DNA of 64,000 nt from NCBI GenBank assembly GCA_937873715.1, contig CALMYJ010000004.1, forward strand, positions 138,722-202,721. The letters are read 5' to 3'. The position numbers and the translations under genes are program-made. The first letter of the stretch is position 1; each line of letters begins with the position of its first letter. Shown here in pieces: positions 50,983 to 59,956 of the stretch. The stretch is from an uncultured Chitinophagaceae bacterium. GTDB taxonomy: Bacteria > Bacteroidota > Bacteroidia > Chitinophagales > Chitinophagaceae. The notes under the pieces were generated by a model. It saw nothing but the letters and a program-made list of their open reading frames with translations, searched no databases and had not been told where the DNA came from.

Positions 50983-51474
50983 ATGAAACTGTCACTTATA
51001 GTAGCCGCCGCAGAAAATAATGCTATTGGCAAAAACAACCAGTTGCTCTGGCATTTACCCAACGATTTAAAATTTTTTAAAAACACCACCTGGGGCATGG
51101 CTGTTATAATGGGCCGCAAAACATTTGAATCGGTAGGCAAGCCATTACCCGGCCGCATGAATATTGTAATTACCCGGCAGGCCGGCTGGCTGGCCGAAGG
51201 CGTTACCAGTGCCACATCGCTGAAGGATGCCCTGCACAAGGCCGAAGCAGCCAGCTTTAAACAGGCATTTATAATTGGTGGTGGCGAAATTTATAAAGAA
51301 GCATTTCACCAGGCCGAGTACATTTACCTAACCCGTGTGCATACTAATATTAATGGCGATACTTTTTTTCCTACTATACATGATACAGAGTGGGAACTGG
51401 TTACAAACGATGATTTTGAAGCCGATGAAAAACACCAGTACGCCTATTCCTTCCAGCTATGGAAACATCAATAA
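50983..51474 (+). CDS. folA: Dihydrofolate reductase
   Basis: A 163-residue enzyme reducing dihydrofolate to tetrahydrofolate with NADPH. LSLIVAAAENNAIGKNNQLLWHLPNDLKFFKNTTWG holds the substrate-site acidic and tryptophan residues, VIMGRKTFESVGKPLPGRMNIVITR the NADPH site, and IIGGGEIYKEAF the conserved GGG turn. The length is normal. It lies 36 bp after the ATPase gene and probably shares its transcript. The methyltransferase gene follows on the same strand. Confidence 0.97.
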   Translation: MKLSLIVAAAENNAIGKNNQLLWHLPNDLKFFKNTTWGMAVIMGRKTFESVGKPLPGRMNIVITRQAGWLAEGVTSATSLKDALHKAEAASFKQAFIIGGGEIYKEAFHQAEYIYLTRVHTNINGDTFFPTIHDTEWELVTNDDFEADEKHQYAYSFQLWKHQ

Positions 51475-51529
51475 GCAGGCACTGATACAGTTTTGGGTTT
51501 TCTATTTTTCATCTTTTATTCTTCACCAC

Positions 51530-52327
51530 TTGTACAGCAAATTTTTATTAGCCCAAAAGTATTTAAGCTATTACATCAACGCCAGTAATGGCAAAGGGCA
51601 TGGTGTACACTCTCCTTTTGTTTTTGATTTTATTACAAAAGTGCTCCAGGATAAAAATGAATATGAGCATTATGCCCTTATAGAAAAGCTGCGGCAACAA
51701 TTATTACGGGATAATACCATTTTAGAAATTGAAGATTTTGGGGCAGGCTCTGCTGTGATGAAATCAAACAGGCGACAGGTAAAAGCTATTGCTGCTTCAT
51801 CTTTAAAGCCTAAAAGGTTTGCGCAACTCTTATACAGGATGGTACAGTATTACAAGCCGGCCACCATACTTGAACTGGGAACATCGCTGGGTATTACCAG
51901 CAGCTACCTGGCACGGGGCAATCAGCATGCAACGGTATATACCTGTGAAGGTGCTGCAGCAATTGCAGCAGTGGCGCAAAAAAATTTCGACACCCTGCAA
52001 ATAAAAAATATCAGCGTTATACAAGGCGATTTTGCAAAAACACTGCAGCCATTACTGCAACAGGCAGGTAAAGTGGATTTTGCTTTTATTGACGGCAACC
52101 ATCGTAAACAACCAACACTCGATTATTTTACGCAATTGCTCCAATACTCCAATCCATCCACCATACTCATCTTTGATGATATACACTGGAGTGCCGATAT
52201 GGAAGCTGCATGGGCCATTATACAGCAACACCCTGCTGTTACGCTTACCATCGATCTTTTTTTTATTGGTATCGTTTTACTGCATCCCGATTTTAAAGTA
52301 AAGCAGCATTTTGCCATCCGGTTTTAA
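51530..52327 (+). CDS. Class I SAM-dependent methyltransferase
   Basis: A protein of about 265 residues. The SAM-binding motif I is ATILELGTSLGITSSYLA, with VYTCEGAAAIAAVAQKNF, KNISVIQGDF and DFAFIDGNHRKQPTLDYF following; the pattern resembles O-methyltransferase type 3. The frame is open back into folA, with ATGs only inside that gene. The TTG at 51530, just before YSKFLLAQKYLSYYINASNGKGHGVHSPFVFDFI, is the likely start because this segment begins the conserved part. The methyl acceptor is unknown. Confidence 0.8.
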   Translation: MYSKFLLAQKYLSYYINASNGKGHGVHSPFVFDFITKVLQDKNEYEHYALIEKLRQQLLRDNTILEIEDFGAGSAVMKSNRRQVKAIAASSLKPKRFAQLLYRMVQYYKPATILELGTSLGITSSYLARGNQHATVYTCEGAAAIAAVAQKNFDTLQIKNISVIQGDFAKTLQPLLQQAGKVDFAFIDGNHRKQPTLDYFTQLLQYSNPSTILIFDDIHWSADMEAAWAIIQQHPAVTLTIDLFFIGIVLLHPDFKVKQHFAIRF

Positions 52328-52447
52328 GCATAGGGTAAATATGCAGCCGGTAAATAGCCTTAACTGTTTATACATAGCCAGCCGCTCCTGTACTTATGCT
52401 CCTGTGTACAAAAACATTATTTACTTTACACTACATAAATACGCTGC

Positions 52448-54346
52448 ATGAAAAAATTACTCCTGGTTTGCTTTTGCTGTATAGCAGCAACTGCAGTGGC
52501 ACAACAAAAAAAACTGGCTATTATTCCTGAACCTGTATTGCTGCAGCAAAAAGCCGGCAGCTATACCTTACCGCAAAAGCTGGTGCTGGTTACAGCAAAT
52601 GGTACAGAAGCCAGGAACGTGGCAGTTTACCTGCAAAAAAAATTACAAACAGCCACCGGCCGAACTATCAGCGTTACGCATAAAAAGCAGGCTGCTGCTA
52701 TTAGTTTTTCGCTTCTTACAAAAAACGATGCCAGCATTGGTAAAGAAGGGTATCATCTTTCTGTAAAACCAACCGGCATACAAATAACCGCTAATGCAGC
52801 CGCAGGGCTATTTTATGGGGTACAATCCCTGCTTCAGTTATTCCCTCCTGCAATTGAAAGCAACAGGGCAGTACAGCAAAAATGGGTAATACCCTGTGTG
52901 GAAATAACCGATTACCCACGCTTTGGATGGCGTGGGCTAATGCTCGACGTTAGCCGGCATTTTTTTACTAAAGATGAAGTGAAACAGTTTATTGATGAAA
53001 TGGCCCGTTACAAATTCAACCTGTTTCACTGGCACCTGGTAGATGATGAAGGCTGGCGTGTTGAAATAAAAAGCCTGCCCCGGCTTACTGAAGTGGGCGC
53101 CTGGAATGTAAAACGGGTGGGGCACTTTGGTAATTTTAATCCTATCCGGGATGACGAACCCCGTACTTACGGGGGGTATTATACACAAGAAGATATAAAA
53201 GAAGTGGTGCAGTATGCCACGGAGCGTTTTGTACATGTGCTGCCCGAAATTGATATGCCCGGGCATAGCCTTGCTGCTGTAGTTGCTTATCCTGAATTAT
53301 CCTGCACAGCTGAAGCCAATACCTACAAAGTGCGTTCTGGCGAAGAGATTGTAGACTGGAGCGGTCCGGGATTTAAAGCACTCATTGATAATACCATTTG
53401 CCCGGCTAATGAAAATGTATACCCTTTTATTGATAAGCTCATGACAGAGCTGGCAGCATTGTTTCCTTTTGAGTATATCCATGTGGGTGGCGATGAATGT
53501 GCAAAAAATTTCTGGGAAAAAAGCGATGCCATTAAAGCACTGATGCAAAAAGAAAATTTAAAAACAATGGAGCAAGTGCAGGGTTATTTTGAAAACCGGG
53601 TTGAAAAAATTGTAAACAGCAAAGGCAAAAAAATGATTGGCTGGGATGAAATACTGGAAGGTGGCGTATCGCCAACAGCAGCTATCATGAGCTGGCGGGG
53701 TACAAAGGGCGGTATTGAAGCTTCTAATAAAGGGCACGAAGTGGTGATGTGCCCAACAGATTATGCTTACTTAGATTATATGCAGAGCGATGCTATTATG
53801 GAACCCAAAGTATATGCCTCCCTGCGGTTGAATAAAACCTACTCATACGAGCCAATATCCGAAGGTATCAATGAAAAAAAGGTAAAAGGCCTGCAGGGTA
53901 ATTTGTGGACGGAGCAGGTGTATAACTTCAGGCAGGTGCAGTATATGATATGGCCCCGTGCCTTTGCCATTAGTGAAACTGCCTGGAGCCCGGCACACCA
54001 AAAAGACTGGACAAATTTTGTACAAAAAGTGGAAACACATTTTAAACGCTTTGATAGGGCTGAAATTAAATATGCCCCATCTATGTACGACCCCGTATTT
54101 AATGTACGCAAAAATGAAAAAGGTGAACTGGTGGTGAGCCTGGCCACAGAAATTGAAGGGTTGGATATTTATTACAGCTTCGACAATTCATACCCGGATT
54201 GTTTTTACCCAAAATACAGCGGCCCTGTAATTGTACCCGAAGATGCTGCGTTGATGAGGGTGATTACTTATCGTGGTAAAACCCCGGCCGGCCGCATCAA
54301 TAATATGCCTGTGGCAGAATTGAAAAAAAGGGCGGAGAAAAAGTGA
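52448..54346 (+). CDS. Beta-N-acetylhexosaminidase, glycoside hydrolase family 20
   Basis: A 632-residue secreted enzyme. The signal peptide (to TAVAQ) is followed by the GH20b domain (about 25-155) and the catalytic barrel (about 158-500), opening with YPRFGWRGLMLDVSRHFF. The catalytic Asp349-Glu350 pair lies in HVGGDECAKNFW, and NLFHWHLVDDEGWR and EIDMPGHSLAA are further barrel motifs. A C-terminal beta domain (about 545-620) follows, as in other Bacteroidota members. It removes terminal GlcNAc or GalNAc from chitin oligomers or glycans, probably in the periplasm or at the surface. It stands alone and is convergent with the lipase gene. Confidence 0.95.
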   Translation: MKKLLLVCFCCIAATAVAQQKKLAIIPEPVLLQQKAGSYTLPQKLVLVTANGTEARNVAVYLQKKLQTATGRTISVTHKKQAAAISFSLLTKNDASIGKEGYHLSVKPTGIQITANAAAGLFYGVQSLLQLFPPAIESNRAVQQKWVIPCVEITDYPRFGWRGLMLDVSRHFFTKDEVKQFIDEMARYKFNLFHWHLVDDEGWRVEIKSLPRLTEVGAWNVKRVGHFGNFNPIRDDEPRTYGGYYTQEDIKEVVQYATERFVHVLPEIDMPGHSLAAVVAYPELSCTAEANTYKVRSGEEIVDWSGPGFKALIDNTICPANENVYPFIDKLMTELAALFPFEYIHVGGDECAKNFWEKSDAIKALMQKENLKTMEQVQGYFENRVEKIVNSKGKKMIGWDEILEGGVSPTAAIMSWRGTKGGIEASNKGHEVVMCPTDYAYLDYMQSDAIMEPKVYASLRLNKTYSYEPISEGINEKKVKGLQGNLWTEQVYNFRQVQYMIWPRAFAISETAWSPAHQKDWTNFVQKVETHFKRFDRAEIKYAPSMYDPVFNVRKNEKGELVVSLATEIEGLDIYYSFDNSYPDCFYPKYSGPVIVPEDAALMRVITYRGKTPAGRINNMPVAELKKRAEKK

Positions 54347-54357
54347 TTATGCTTCCC

Positions 54358-55440
54358 TCACTGCAACTTATCTAACAAATACAAATAAGGCAGGTGCAGG
54401 TGGTGTACAAATGGCGTGTTGGGGTTGTCAGGATATTTTGAATAATACGTTTCATCTGCCTGCAGGGCAATATGGTTGCCGGTTCTAACGTAGTTCATGT
54501 TCTCGGCATACTGCGGTGGTTCAAAGCCCGGCACTGCTTTTTTAATCATACCGCCTACTCTTTTACCCAAATTTTTACAATAGTATTGCATCGCTTTGCG
54601 GGGCTTGCGTTCCAATTTATTATACACCCATTTTAATACAAGGCTTTTAGGGAAGCCCATTTTTTTAATCACCTTTTTGGCATTCACAAATGGGTTGGTA
54701 GCGTTAAAATCTTTTAAGGTTTGTAATGAAAAAGGCGTTTCGGGCACCCAATCGGCACTGTTCACCACATTATACGCAAAGCCATTTTGTGTGATAGCTT
54801 CATAATCGTAAGCAAAGTACAGATTGCCGGGTTTTGGTGCAGCGCTGCAATAGGTTTTAAAGCGGATGTCTTTAGGCAATGCCCCATCTGTTTGCAAATG
54901 GTGTAGGTAGGCAGTAAGTAAATACGCAATTGCTCCGCCCTGGCTATGCCCTATGATAAAAAAATCTTTTACCCCTGTTGTGTACAGCGAATCTATTTTA
55001 GGCAGCATGTCTTTGCTGAGGTAAGCCAGACACAACAGCCAGCCCACATGCACAGTTGCCCGTGGGTTATGGGCCAGTTTGTATCTAAAAGTATACTCCT
55101 TATTTACGGTTAATTTGCCATTGGCAGGTACCATTGCCGCATAAAAATTAGCCAGCCAGCTTATCTCTTTTGCTGTAGTACCCCTGATGCTGATAGCAGC
55201 CACCTTGTGCTTATCTTCCCACAAATCCCAAAGGTTATCCAAGCCCATTGGCGCTGATTGATACAGCATGGTAAAGCGTTCGGGTGCAGGCAGGGTATCA
55301 TAATAACTGGGATTAGCAGTAGTTCTTGCCGATACGGCCATCAGTTCCCTGTACTCAGCTTTATCAAAACCGGGCTGTAATGACTGTGCAGTGGTATGAT
55401 AAGCCATTGCTGCAAGAGCAATAATTAAAATGCATTTCAT
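54358..55440 (-). CDS. Secreted lipase, class 3 type alpha/beta hydrolase
   Basis: A 360-residue protein with a signal peptide (to HTTAQ). KVAAISIRGTTAKEISWLANFYA is the oxyanion-hole region of class 3 lipases, and the nucleophile elbow FFIIGHSQGGAIAYLLTAYL places the catalytic Ser at residue 166. FKTYCSAAPKPGNLYFAYDYE and VVNSADWVPETPF supply the likely aspartate, and the histidine would be in the C-terminal VRTGNHIAL. It is followed in the genome by outer-membrane phospholipase A, 50 bp upstream on the same strand, suggesting a joint role in lipid turnover. Confidence 0.88.
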   Translation of the reverse strand: MKCILIIALAAMAYHTTAQSLQPGFDKAEYRELMAVSARTTANPSYYDTLPAPERFTMLYQSAPMGLDNLWDLWEDKHKVAAISIRGTTAKEISWLANFYAAMVPANGKLTVNKEYTFRYKLAHNPRATVHVGWLLCLAYLSKDMLPKIDSLYTTGVKDFFIIGHSQGGAIAYLLTAYLHHLQTDGALPKDIRFKTYCSAAPKPGNLYFAYDYEAITQNGFAYNVVNSADWVPETPFSLQTLKDFNATNPFVNAKKVIKKMGFPKSLVLKWVYNKLERKPRKAMQYYCKNLGKRVGGMIKKAVPGFEPPQYAENMNYVRTGNHIALQADETYYSKYPDNPNTPFVHHLHLPYLYLLDKLQ

Positions 55441-55490
55441 CAGTGGTAGTTTTAGTACTGTTTAAAATAAGCTGTTCGTTACCGTTAGTG

Positions 55491-56390
55491 TTACCAGTCT
55501 ACCAGCGATACACAGATGCCTATGGTAGTTTGCCGGTGATTATAATCCTGTAATGTTTCGCCATAACCATTAAAAAACTGCAGTTGCATCCTGAAGTTAT
55601 TCACCACCGGAAAAACCCAGTTGGCCTGTATGCTGCCCCTGCCCCCGTTTTTAAATTTAAGGGAGTGAGTGCCAACTGCTGAAAACTGGTGCCGCCCCAT
55701 ATTGTATACTACTACGGTTTCCATCCTGCCTACATAATCAGCAATAAGGGGGTTTTCATCTTCCTCATCATGCAGCCTCAACCAGGGACGAAGCATTACC
55801 TGCCAGTTTTTCTTTTCAAAGCCGGCATGTAATACTATTCTGTTCCAGCTTCGGGACAATGGCAGTGTACGTCCGTTGCTTTGATGATTGAGCGTTATAC
55901 CCAACATACGGCCATCCAGCCCAAATACTTTATACTTTGTGGCAAAGTTTAAAATCACTTCCGGCTCATAATTCAATTCCCTGAATGGCCTTGATAGCGC
56001 TTTGTTATATACCTGCCAGTGTGCCTTTTGGGTATAAGCCACCCAAATATCACCATGCCCCCAAAACAGGTTACGGGTAATTTTTGTTTTAAAGCTGAAC
56101 TGGAACCTGGCTTCGTAATGATTAAAATTTACTTTAAAGGGCAGGGAATAAGCCGGGTTTTCACTTTGAGGCTGCACATTGGGGTTGTTGCTGTACCTGC
56201 CTGCCGTAACAAAAACAGGTTTGTAAGGCGTAACCAAAAAAAGGCCTTTATGGTGTTCCTCATCCAACTCCCAGCGCTGTACCAGCGTACTGCTTTTTTT
56301 AATAAATCCAGAATCCCTGATATGCTGTGCATTTGCCGGCTGTAACAGTAATGTACACCCGAAAAACAGTAATAATGGTAACTTCGTCAT
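55491..56390 (-). CDS. Outer membrane phospholipase A (OMPLA family)
   Basis: A 299-residue beta-barrel enzyme with a signal peptide (to PANAQ). The catalytic segment LNHQSNGR...LSRSWNR gives His169, Ser171 and Asn183; the Ser-to-Asn spacing of 12 is the same as Ser144/Asn156 of E. coli OMPLA. YKPVFVTAGRYSNNPN and FQFSFKTKITRNLFWGHGDIWVAYTQKAHWQVYN are the typical early strands. It hydrolyses phospholipids that reach the outer leaflet. The lipase gene follows 50 bp downstream and the META-domain gene lies 34 bp upstream on the same strand. Confidence 0.93.
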   Translation of the reverse strand: MTKLPLLLFFGCTLLLQPANAQHIRDSGFIKKSSTLVQRWELDEEHHKGLFLVTPYKPVFVTAGRYSNNPNVQPQSENPAYSLPFKVNFNHYEARFQFSFKTKITRNLFWGHGDIWVAYTQKAHWQVYNKALSRPFRELNYEPEVILNFATKYKVFGLDGRMLGITLNHQSNGRTLPLSRSWNRIVLHAGFEKKNWQVMLRPWLRLHDEEDENPLIADYVGRMETVVVYNMGRHQFSAVGTHSLKFKNGGRGSIQANWVFPVVNNFRMQLQFFNGYGETLQDYNHRQTTIGICVSLVDW

Positions 56391-56424
56391 CCCGCTAAAA
56401 GTATCATTTAATTGAGATGGCTAA

Positions 56425-57225
56425 CTAATTGCTTTTTTCAAACTTCAATACCGGCACCTCACCCATATTCATGGTAAGTGTGTTGCCCTCAATACGATAC
56501 GAGGTAATGGTTTTTAGTGTTTTAAAATAAACCGGTTCTCCATTGCCCTCGCAGGCCATCATGGTAGAGAGGGCATCGCCAAAGCTGATAGTGCTGCCCA
56601 CAACAGTTACTTTGGCACTATAGCCGTTGCAGCCGCCGTTTCCGTGGGCCTGGGCTTCCGGGAAATCGAAAATGATGGTTGGCTTTTTATTGGGGAATAA
56701 ACCCTCAAAAGCAATTTTTGGCCCGGAGATATAGGTAAGCTGCCAGGTGCCGTTTAACTGCATCTCTTCTTTGCTCAAAGGTTTGCGTGCTGCAAGTTTT
56801 GCCAACACCACATCTCCATTTTTGAGTAGCAATTCGTTGCTGTCGGCCTGCCAGCTTGTAGCTTTTTTTAGGGCACTGGCCAGTTTGGTTTCGATAGCCG
56901 ATGCTGTATTATCAAGGCAGGCCATACGGGTGATGGCCGTGGAGCCAAACTGTATAGCATTGTCTTTGCCTAAAGTATAAGTGCCGGTAATACGGTTGCA
57001 ACCTGTGTTGCCGCTTACCCTGCCTCCTTCCTCTTGTGTAAACTCAAGCATGGCTTTAGAGGCTGATGGCACTTTTTCGCCATTTATTTCAGTAAGCTTC
57101 CAAAGGTTTTTAAACAGGACATCACTATCCGCTGTTGCAGCAGTGGTAGTTTTTTTGGTGTTGGAGCAGTTGCTGTACATAACTAAGCAAAATATAACTG
57201 TGGAGAATAAGCGTATTTTTTTCAT
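56425..57225 (-). CDS. Lipoprotein with two META domains
   Basis: A 266-residue protein. A signal with a cysteine in VMYSNC (residue 20) suggests a lipoprotein, although Asn at -1 is unusual. Two META (HslJ-like) domains follow. The first (about 38-145) has LWKLTEINGEKVPSASKAMLEF, GNTGCNRITGTYTL and ITRMACLD. The second (about 157-262) has GTWQLTYISGPKIAFEGLFPNKKPTIIFDF, GNGGCNGYSAKV and LSTMMACEG. META proteins in other bacteria are linked to stress or antibiotic resistance; the molecular role is unknown. Confidence 0.9.
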   Translation of the reverse strand: MKKIRLFSTVIFCLVMYSNCSNTKKTTTAATADSDVLFKNLWKLTEINGEKVPSASKAMLEFTQEEGGRVSGNTGCNRITGTYTLGKDNAIQFGSTAITRMACLDNTASAIETKLASALKKATSWQADSNELLLKNGDVVLAKLAARKPLSKEEMQLNGTWQLTYISGPKIAFEGLFPNKKPTIIFDFPEAQAHGNGGCNGYSAKVTVVGSTISFGDALSTMMACEGNGEPVYFKTLKTITSYRIEGNTLTMNMGEVPVLKFEKSN

Positions 57226-57427
57226 ATTAATAGTTTTGGTGTTGATGATACATACAGGATGGTTACACAGGATAGTTTGTTAAATAACCTTAAAACTAAT
57301 GGCACTTAGTGAAGGGTACAAACCGTGTATGGCATTTCGCAGGTATTATTAAACTAATATAAACAATGGCTTTGTAAAACTGTTTGCAGGGGCCAATATT
57401 ATTTACAGATATTTGCCCGAAAAATTG

Positions 57428-58810
57428 GTGCAGTTTCCTCCAGCTTTTATACCATCTATTCAAAATTGCCCGGGCTTTGATCGGGTAACTTTTGAAAATG
57501 CACATCAAACTCCCGAGCCGGTTACATCTATCCGGCTCAACAGGAGCAAGCTTATAGCTGCTGTATTACCTGTGGCAAACGAGTTACCTGTTTCCGGCAA
57601 TGTACCCTGGTGCTCATCGGGCTATTACCTGGAGGAACGTCCTTCTTTTACACTCGATCCCAGCTTTCATGCCGGGGCTTATTATGTGCAGGAAGCCAGC
57701 AGTATGTTTTTAGAGCAGGCCCTTTGGCAAACGGTTGACCTTACGGCACCGCTTAAAGTATTAGACCTTTGTGCCGCCCCCGGTGGTAAATCAACGCTGA
57801 TACAATCTCTTATCAGCAAACAAAGTGTGCTTGTAGCCAACGAAGTCATCAAAACAAGGGTTGCTGTGCTTGCAGAAAACATCACCAAATGGGGTGCTGC
57901 CAATGTGGTGGTAACCAATAATGATGCAAAAGATTTTCAGCACCTGGGCGCCTTTTTTGATGTAATAGTGGTAGATGCACCTTGCAGTGGCAGCGGCCTC
58001 TTTAGAAAAGACCCTGCTGCAGTAAATGAATGGAGTGAAAAAAATGTAGCGCTGTGCAGCGGCCGCCAGCAAAGAATTTTGACTGATGTGCTGCCTGCTT
58101 TAAAACCCGGCGGTATTTTAATTTACGCTACCTGTTCGTATAGCGAAGAAGAAAATGAAGCCATTGCAGACTGGTTATGCGATTGTTTTGCTTTACAGAG
58201 CCAGCGGCTGCAGCCGGATGAGCACTGGGGCATTGTGGAATCTATTTCAAAAAAGCATAAAGCTTACGGCTACCGGTTTTATCCTGGCAAAGTAAAAGGC
58301 GAAGGTTTTTTTATTACTGCATTTACCAATATTGCAGCACCCGAACCTATTTTTAAAAACACATCACCTAAAAAGAAAGCGGAAAAATTAAGCGCTGCAG
58401 AACTGGCAACTATTACAGCTTACCTGCAAGCGCCTGCAATACTCCGGTATTACAGGCAGCAGGAAGATATACTGGCACTCCCTTTAGAACTGGCTGACGC
58501 ATTACCGTTATTACAGCAAAGTTTATACATACGAAAAGCTGGCATAAAACTTGGCACCATTATTCGCAATGAGCTTATACCACATCACGAACTTGCAGTG
58601 AGCACCATTATCAGCAAAAACTTACCTGCGCTGGATGTGGATAAGGATACAGCATTGCAATACCTGCGGAGGCAGGATGTAGATTTAATACCGGGTATAA
58701 AAGGCTGGGCTTTGCTGCAATACCAGGGCTTTTCGTTAGGCTGGATAAAATTTTTACACAATCGTGTGAATAATTATTACCCTAAAGAATGGCGCATCCT
58801 TAACAGGTAA
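57428..58810 (+). CDS. RsmF/NOP2-type RNA m5C methyltransferase
   Basis: A protein of about 460 residues. LDLCAAPGGKSTLIQSLI is the SAM site of NOL1/NOP2/Sun enzymes; VVDAPCSGSGLFRKDP and IYATCSYSEEENEAIADW carry the two motif cysteines (PCSGSG and TCS). The C-terminal half resembles the RsmF family, which methylates C1407 of 16S rRNA, including a PUA-like end (IKGWALLQYQGFSLGWIKFLHNRVNNYYPKEWRI). The start is uncertain: GTG at 57428 matches where family members begin (QFPPAFI), TTG at 57425 or 57413 is also possible, and no suitable ATG exists. Non-ATG starts fit either way. Confidence 0.9.
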   Translation: MQFPPAFIPSIQNCPGFDRVTFENAHQTPEPVTSIRLNRSKLIAAVLPVANELPVSGNVPWCSSGYYLEERPSFTLDPSFHAGAYYVQEASSMFLEQALWQTVDLTAPLKVLDLCAAPGGKSTLIQSLISKQSVLVANEVIKTRVAVLAENITKWGAANVVVTNNDAKDFQHLGAFFDVIVVDAPCSGSGLFRKDPAAVNEWSEKNVALCSGRQQRILTDVLPALKPGGILIYATCSYSEEENEAIADWLCDCFALQSQRLQPDEHWGIVESISKKHKAYGYRFYPGKVKGEGFFITAFTNIAAPEPIFKNTSPKKKAEKLSAAELATITAYLQAPAILRYYRQQEDILALPLELADALPLLQQSLYIRKAGIKLGTIIRNELIPHHELAVSTIISKNLPALDVDKDTALQYLRRQDVDLIPGIKGWALLQYQGFSLGWIKFLHNRVNNYYPKEWRILNR

Positions 58811-58864
58811 CCGCACTGCCTGCCAATTAATTTCTGCATCTTTGCCCTGCAAAAAATTTTCAGC

Positions 58865-59896
58865 ATGAAGCATACTCTGATACTGGCGATGTGTTTGCCA
58901 TTTATAGCGGCAGCACAATCAAAACCGCTGATGATAGAAGGCACCGCACCGGATTTTTATATTACGCATACCGTGGCGCCTAAAGAAAATTATTACAGCA
59001 TTGGGCGTTTGTATAATATCAGTCCTAAAGAAATAGCCCCTTTTAACAACCTTCAGTTAGATAAAGGCCTCAACCTGAATCAAACGATTAAAGTACCGCT
59101 TACGGAGGGCAACTTTGTGCAAAGCAGTGCTGCAGAACCGGATGAAGCCTTGGTACCCGTATATTATACCGTAAAAGAAAAAGAGGGCCTGTACCGCATT
59201 AGCACCAACTTTAATAAAGTGCCTATTGAAACCCTCAAGTTTTGGAATAATATACAGGGCGATGCAGTTGGTAATGGCACCAAACTGGTGGTGGGTTACC
59301 TTAAAGTAAAAAAAGAACTTTCGCCACTGGCTGCCACAGCAAAACCCGTTGCCACAGCACCTATAGTAACTACTACACCGGTGAAGCCCCCAGCCACTGT
59401 GGAAACGAAGAAGGAAACAGCGCCGGTTGCCCGGCCAACTGATACCGAAAAAACTGCTGAGGCTGTAGTTCAAAAAAAACCTGAGCCTCCCGTACCGGTA
59501 AAACCGGTGCAAAAAGAAGAACCGGTAAAAGAAACACCGGTGGTGCAAAACAACAACATAGGCGGTGCCCCAAAAAATAGTGGCGGTTATTTTAAACCGG
59601 AATACGAAAAGCAATCAAAAAACGGCGGCAGGGAGTCTGGTACGGCTGGTGTATTTAAAAGCACCAGCGGCTGGCAGGATGGGCGCTATTACTGTCTTTT
59701 TAACGGTGCTCCTTCACGGAGTTTTGTAAAAATTACCAATACCGTAACCGGCAAAAGCGTTTATGCCAAAGTGTTAGATGCTATACCCGATATCAGCCAG
59801 AACAGCGGTTTACTCATTTTGTTAAGTAATGCCGCTGCCGCCGAACTGGGCGCCGCAGACAGCAGGTTTGACTGTACAGTACAGTATTCAAAATAA
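58865..59896 (+). CDS. LysM protein with proline-rich linker and RlpA-like C-terminal domain
   Basis: A 343-residue secreted protein. After the signal peptide (to FIAAAQ) two LysM-like repeats follow: HTVAPKENYYSIGRLYNISPKEIAPFNNL (about 36-80) and YTVKEKEGLYRISTNFNKVPIETLKFWNNI (about 98-145). A linker rich in Pro, Lys, Thr and Val runs to about 255. The C-terminal SGTAGVFKSTSGWQDGRYYCLFNGAPSRSFVKITNTVTGKSVYAKVLDAIPD resembles a double-psi beta-barrel of RlpA type. It probably binds peptidoglycan and may act in cell separation, but no catalytic residue is established. The gene is followed by a strong terminator. Confidence 0.86.
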   Translation: MKHTLILAMCLPFIAAAQSKPLMIEGTAPDFYITHTVAPKENYYSIGRLYNISPKEIAPFNNLQLDKGLNLNQTIKVPLTEGNFVQSSAAEPDEALVPVYYTVKEKEGLYRISTNFNKVPIETLKFWNNIQGDAVGNGTKLVVGYLKVKKELSPLAATAKPVATAPIVTTTPVKPPATVETKKETAPVARPTDTEKTAEAVVQKKPEPPVPVKPVQKEEPVKETPVVQNNNIGGAPKNSGGYFKPEYEKQSKNGGRESGTAGVFKSTSGWQDGRYYCLFNGAPSRSFVKITNTVTGKSVYAKVLDAIPDISQNSGLLILLSNAAAAELGAADSRFDCTVQYSK

Positions 59897-59902
59897 AGCA
59901 TC

Positions 59903-59937
59903 AAAAAGCCGGGCTGTATTAAATGCCCGGCTTTTTT
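59903..59937 (+). terminator. Terminator of the LysM protein gene
   Basis: A 12-bp stem AAAAAGCCGGGC (59903-59914) / GCCCGGCTTTTT (59925-59936) with a 10-base loop and a T-run. The A-rich left arm lets it also stop the convergent gene on the minus strand. Confidence 0.92.
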
Positions 59938-59956
59938 GATAGAATTGTAAACCGCC

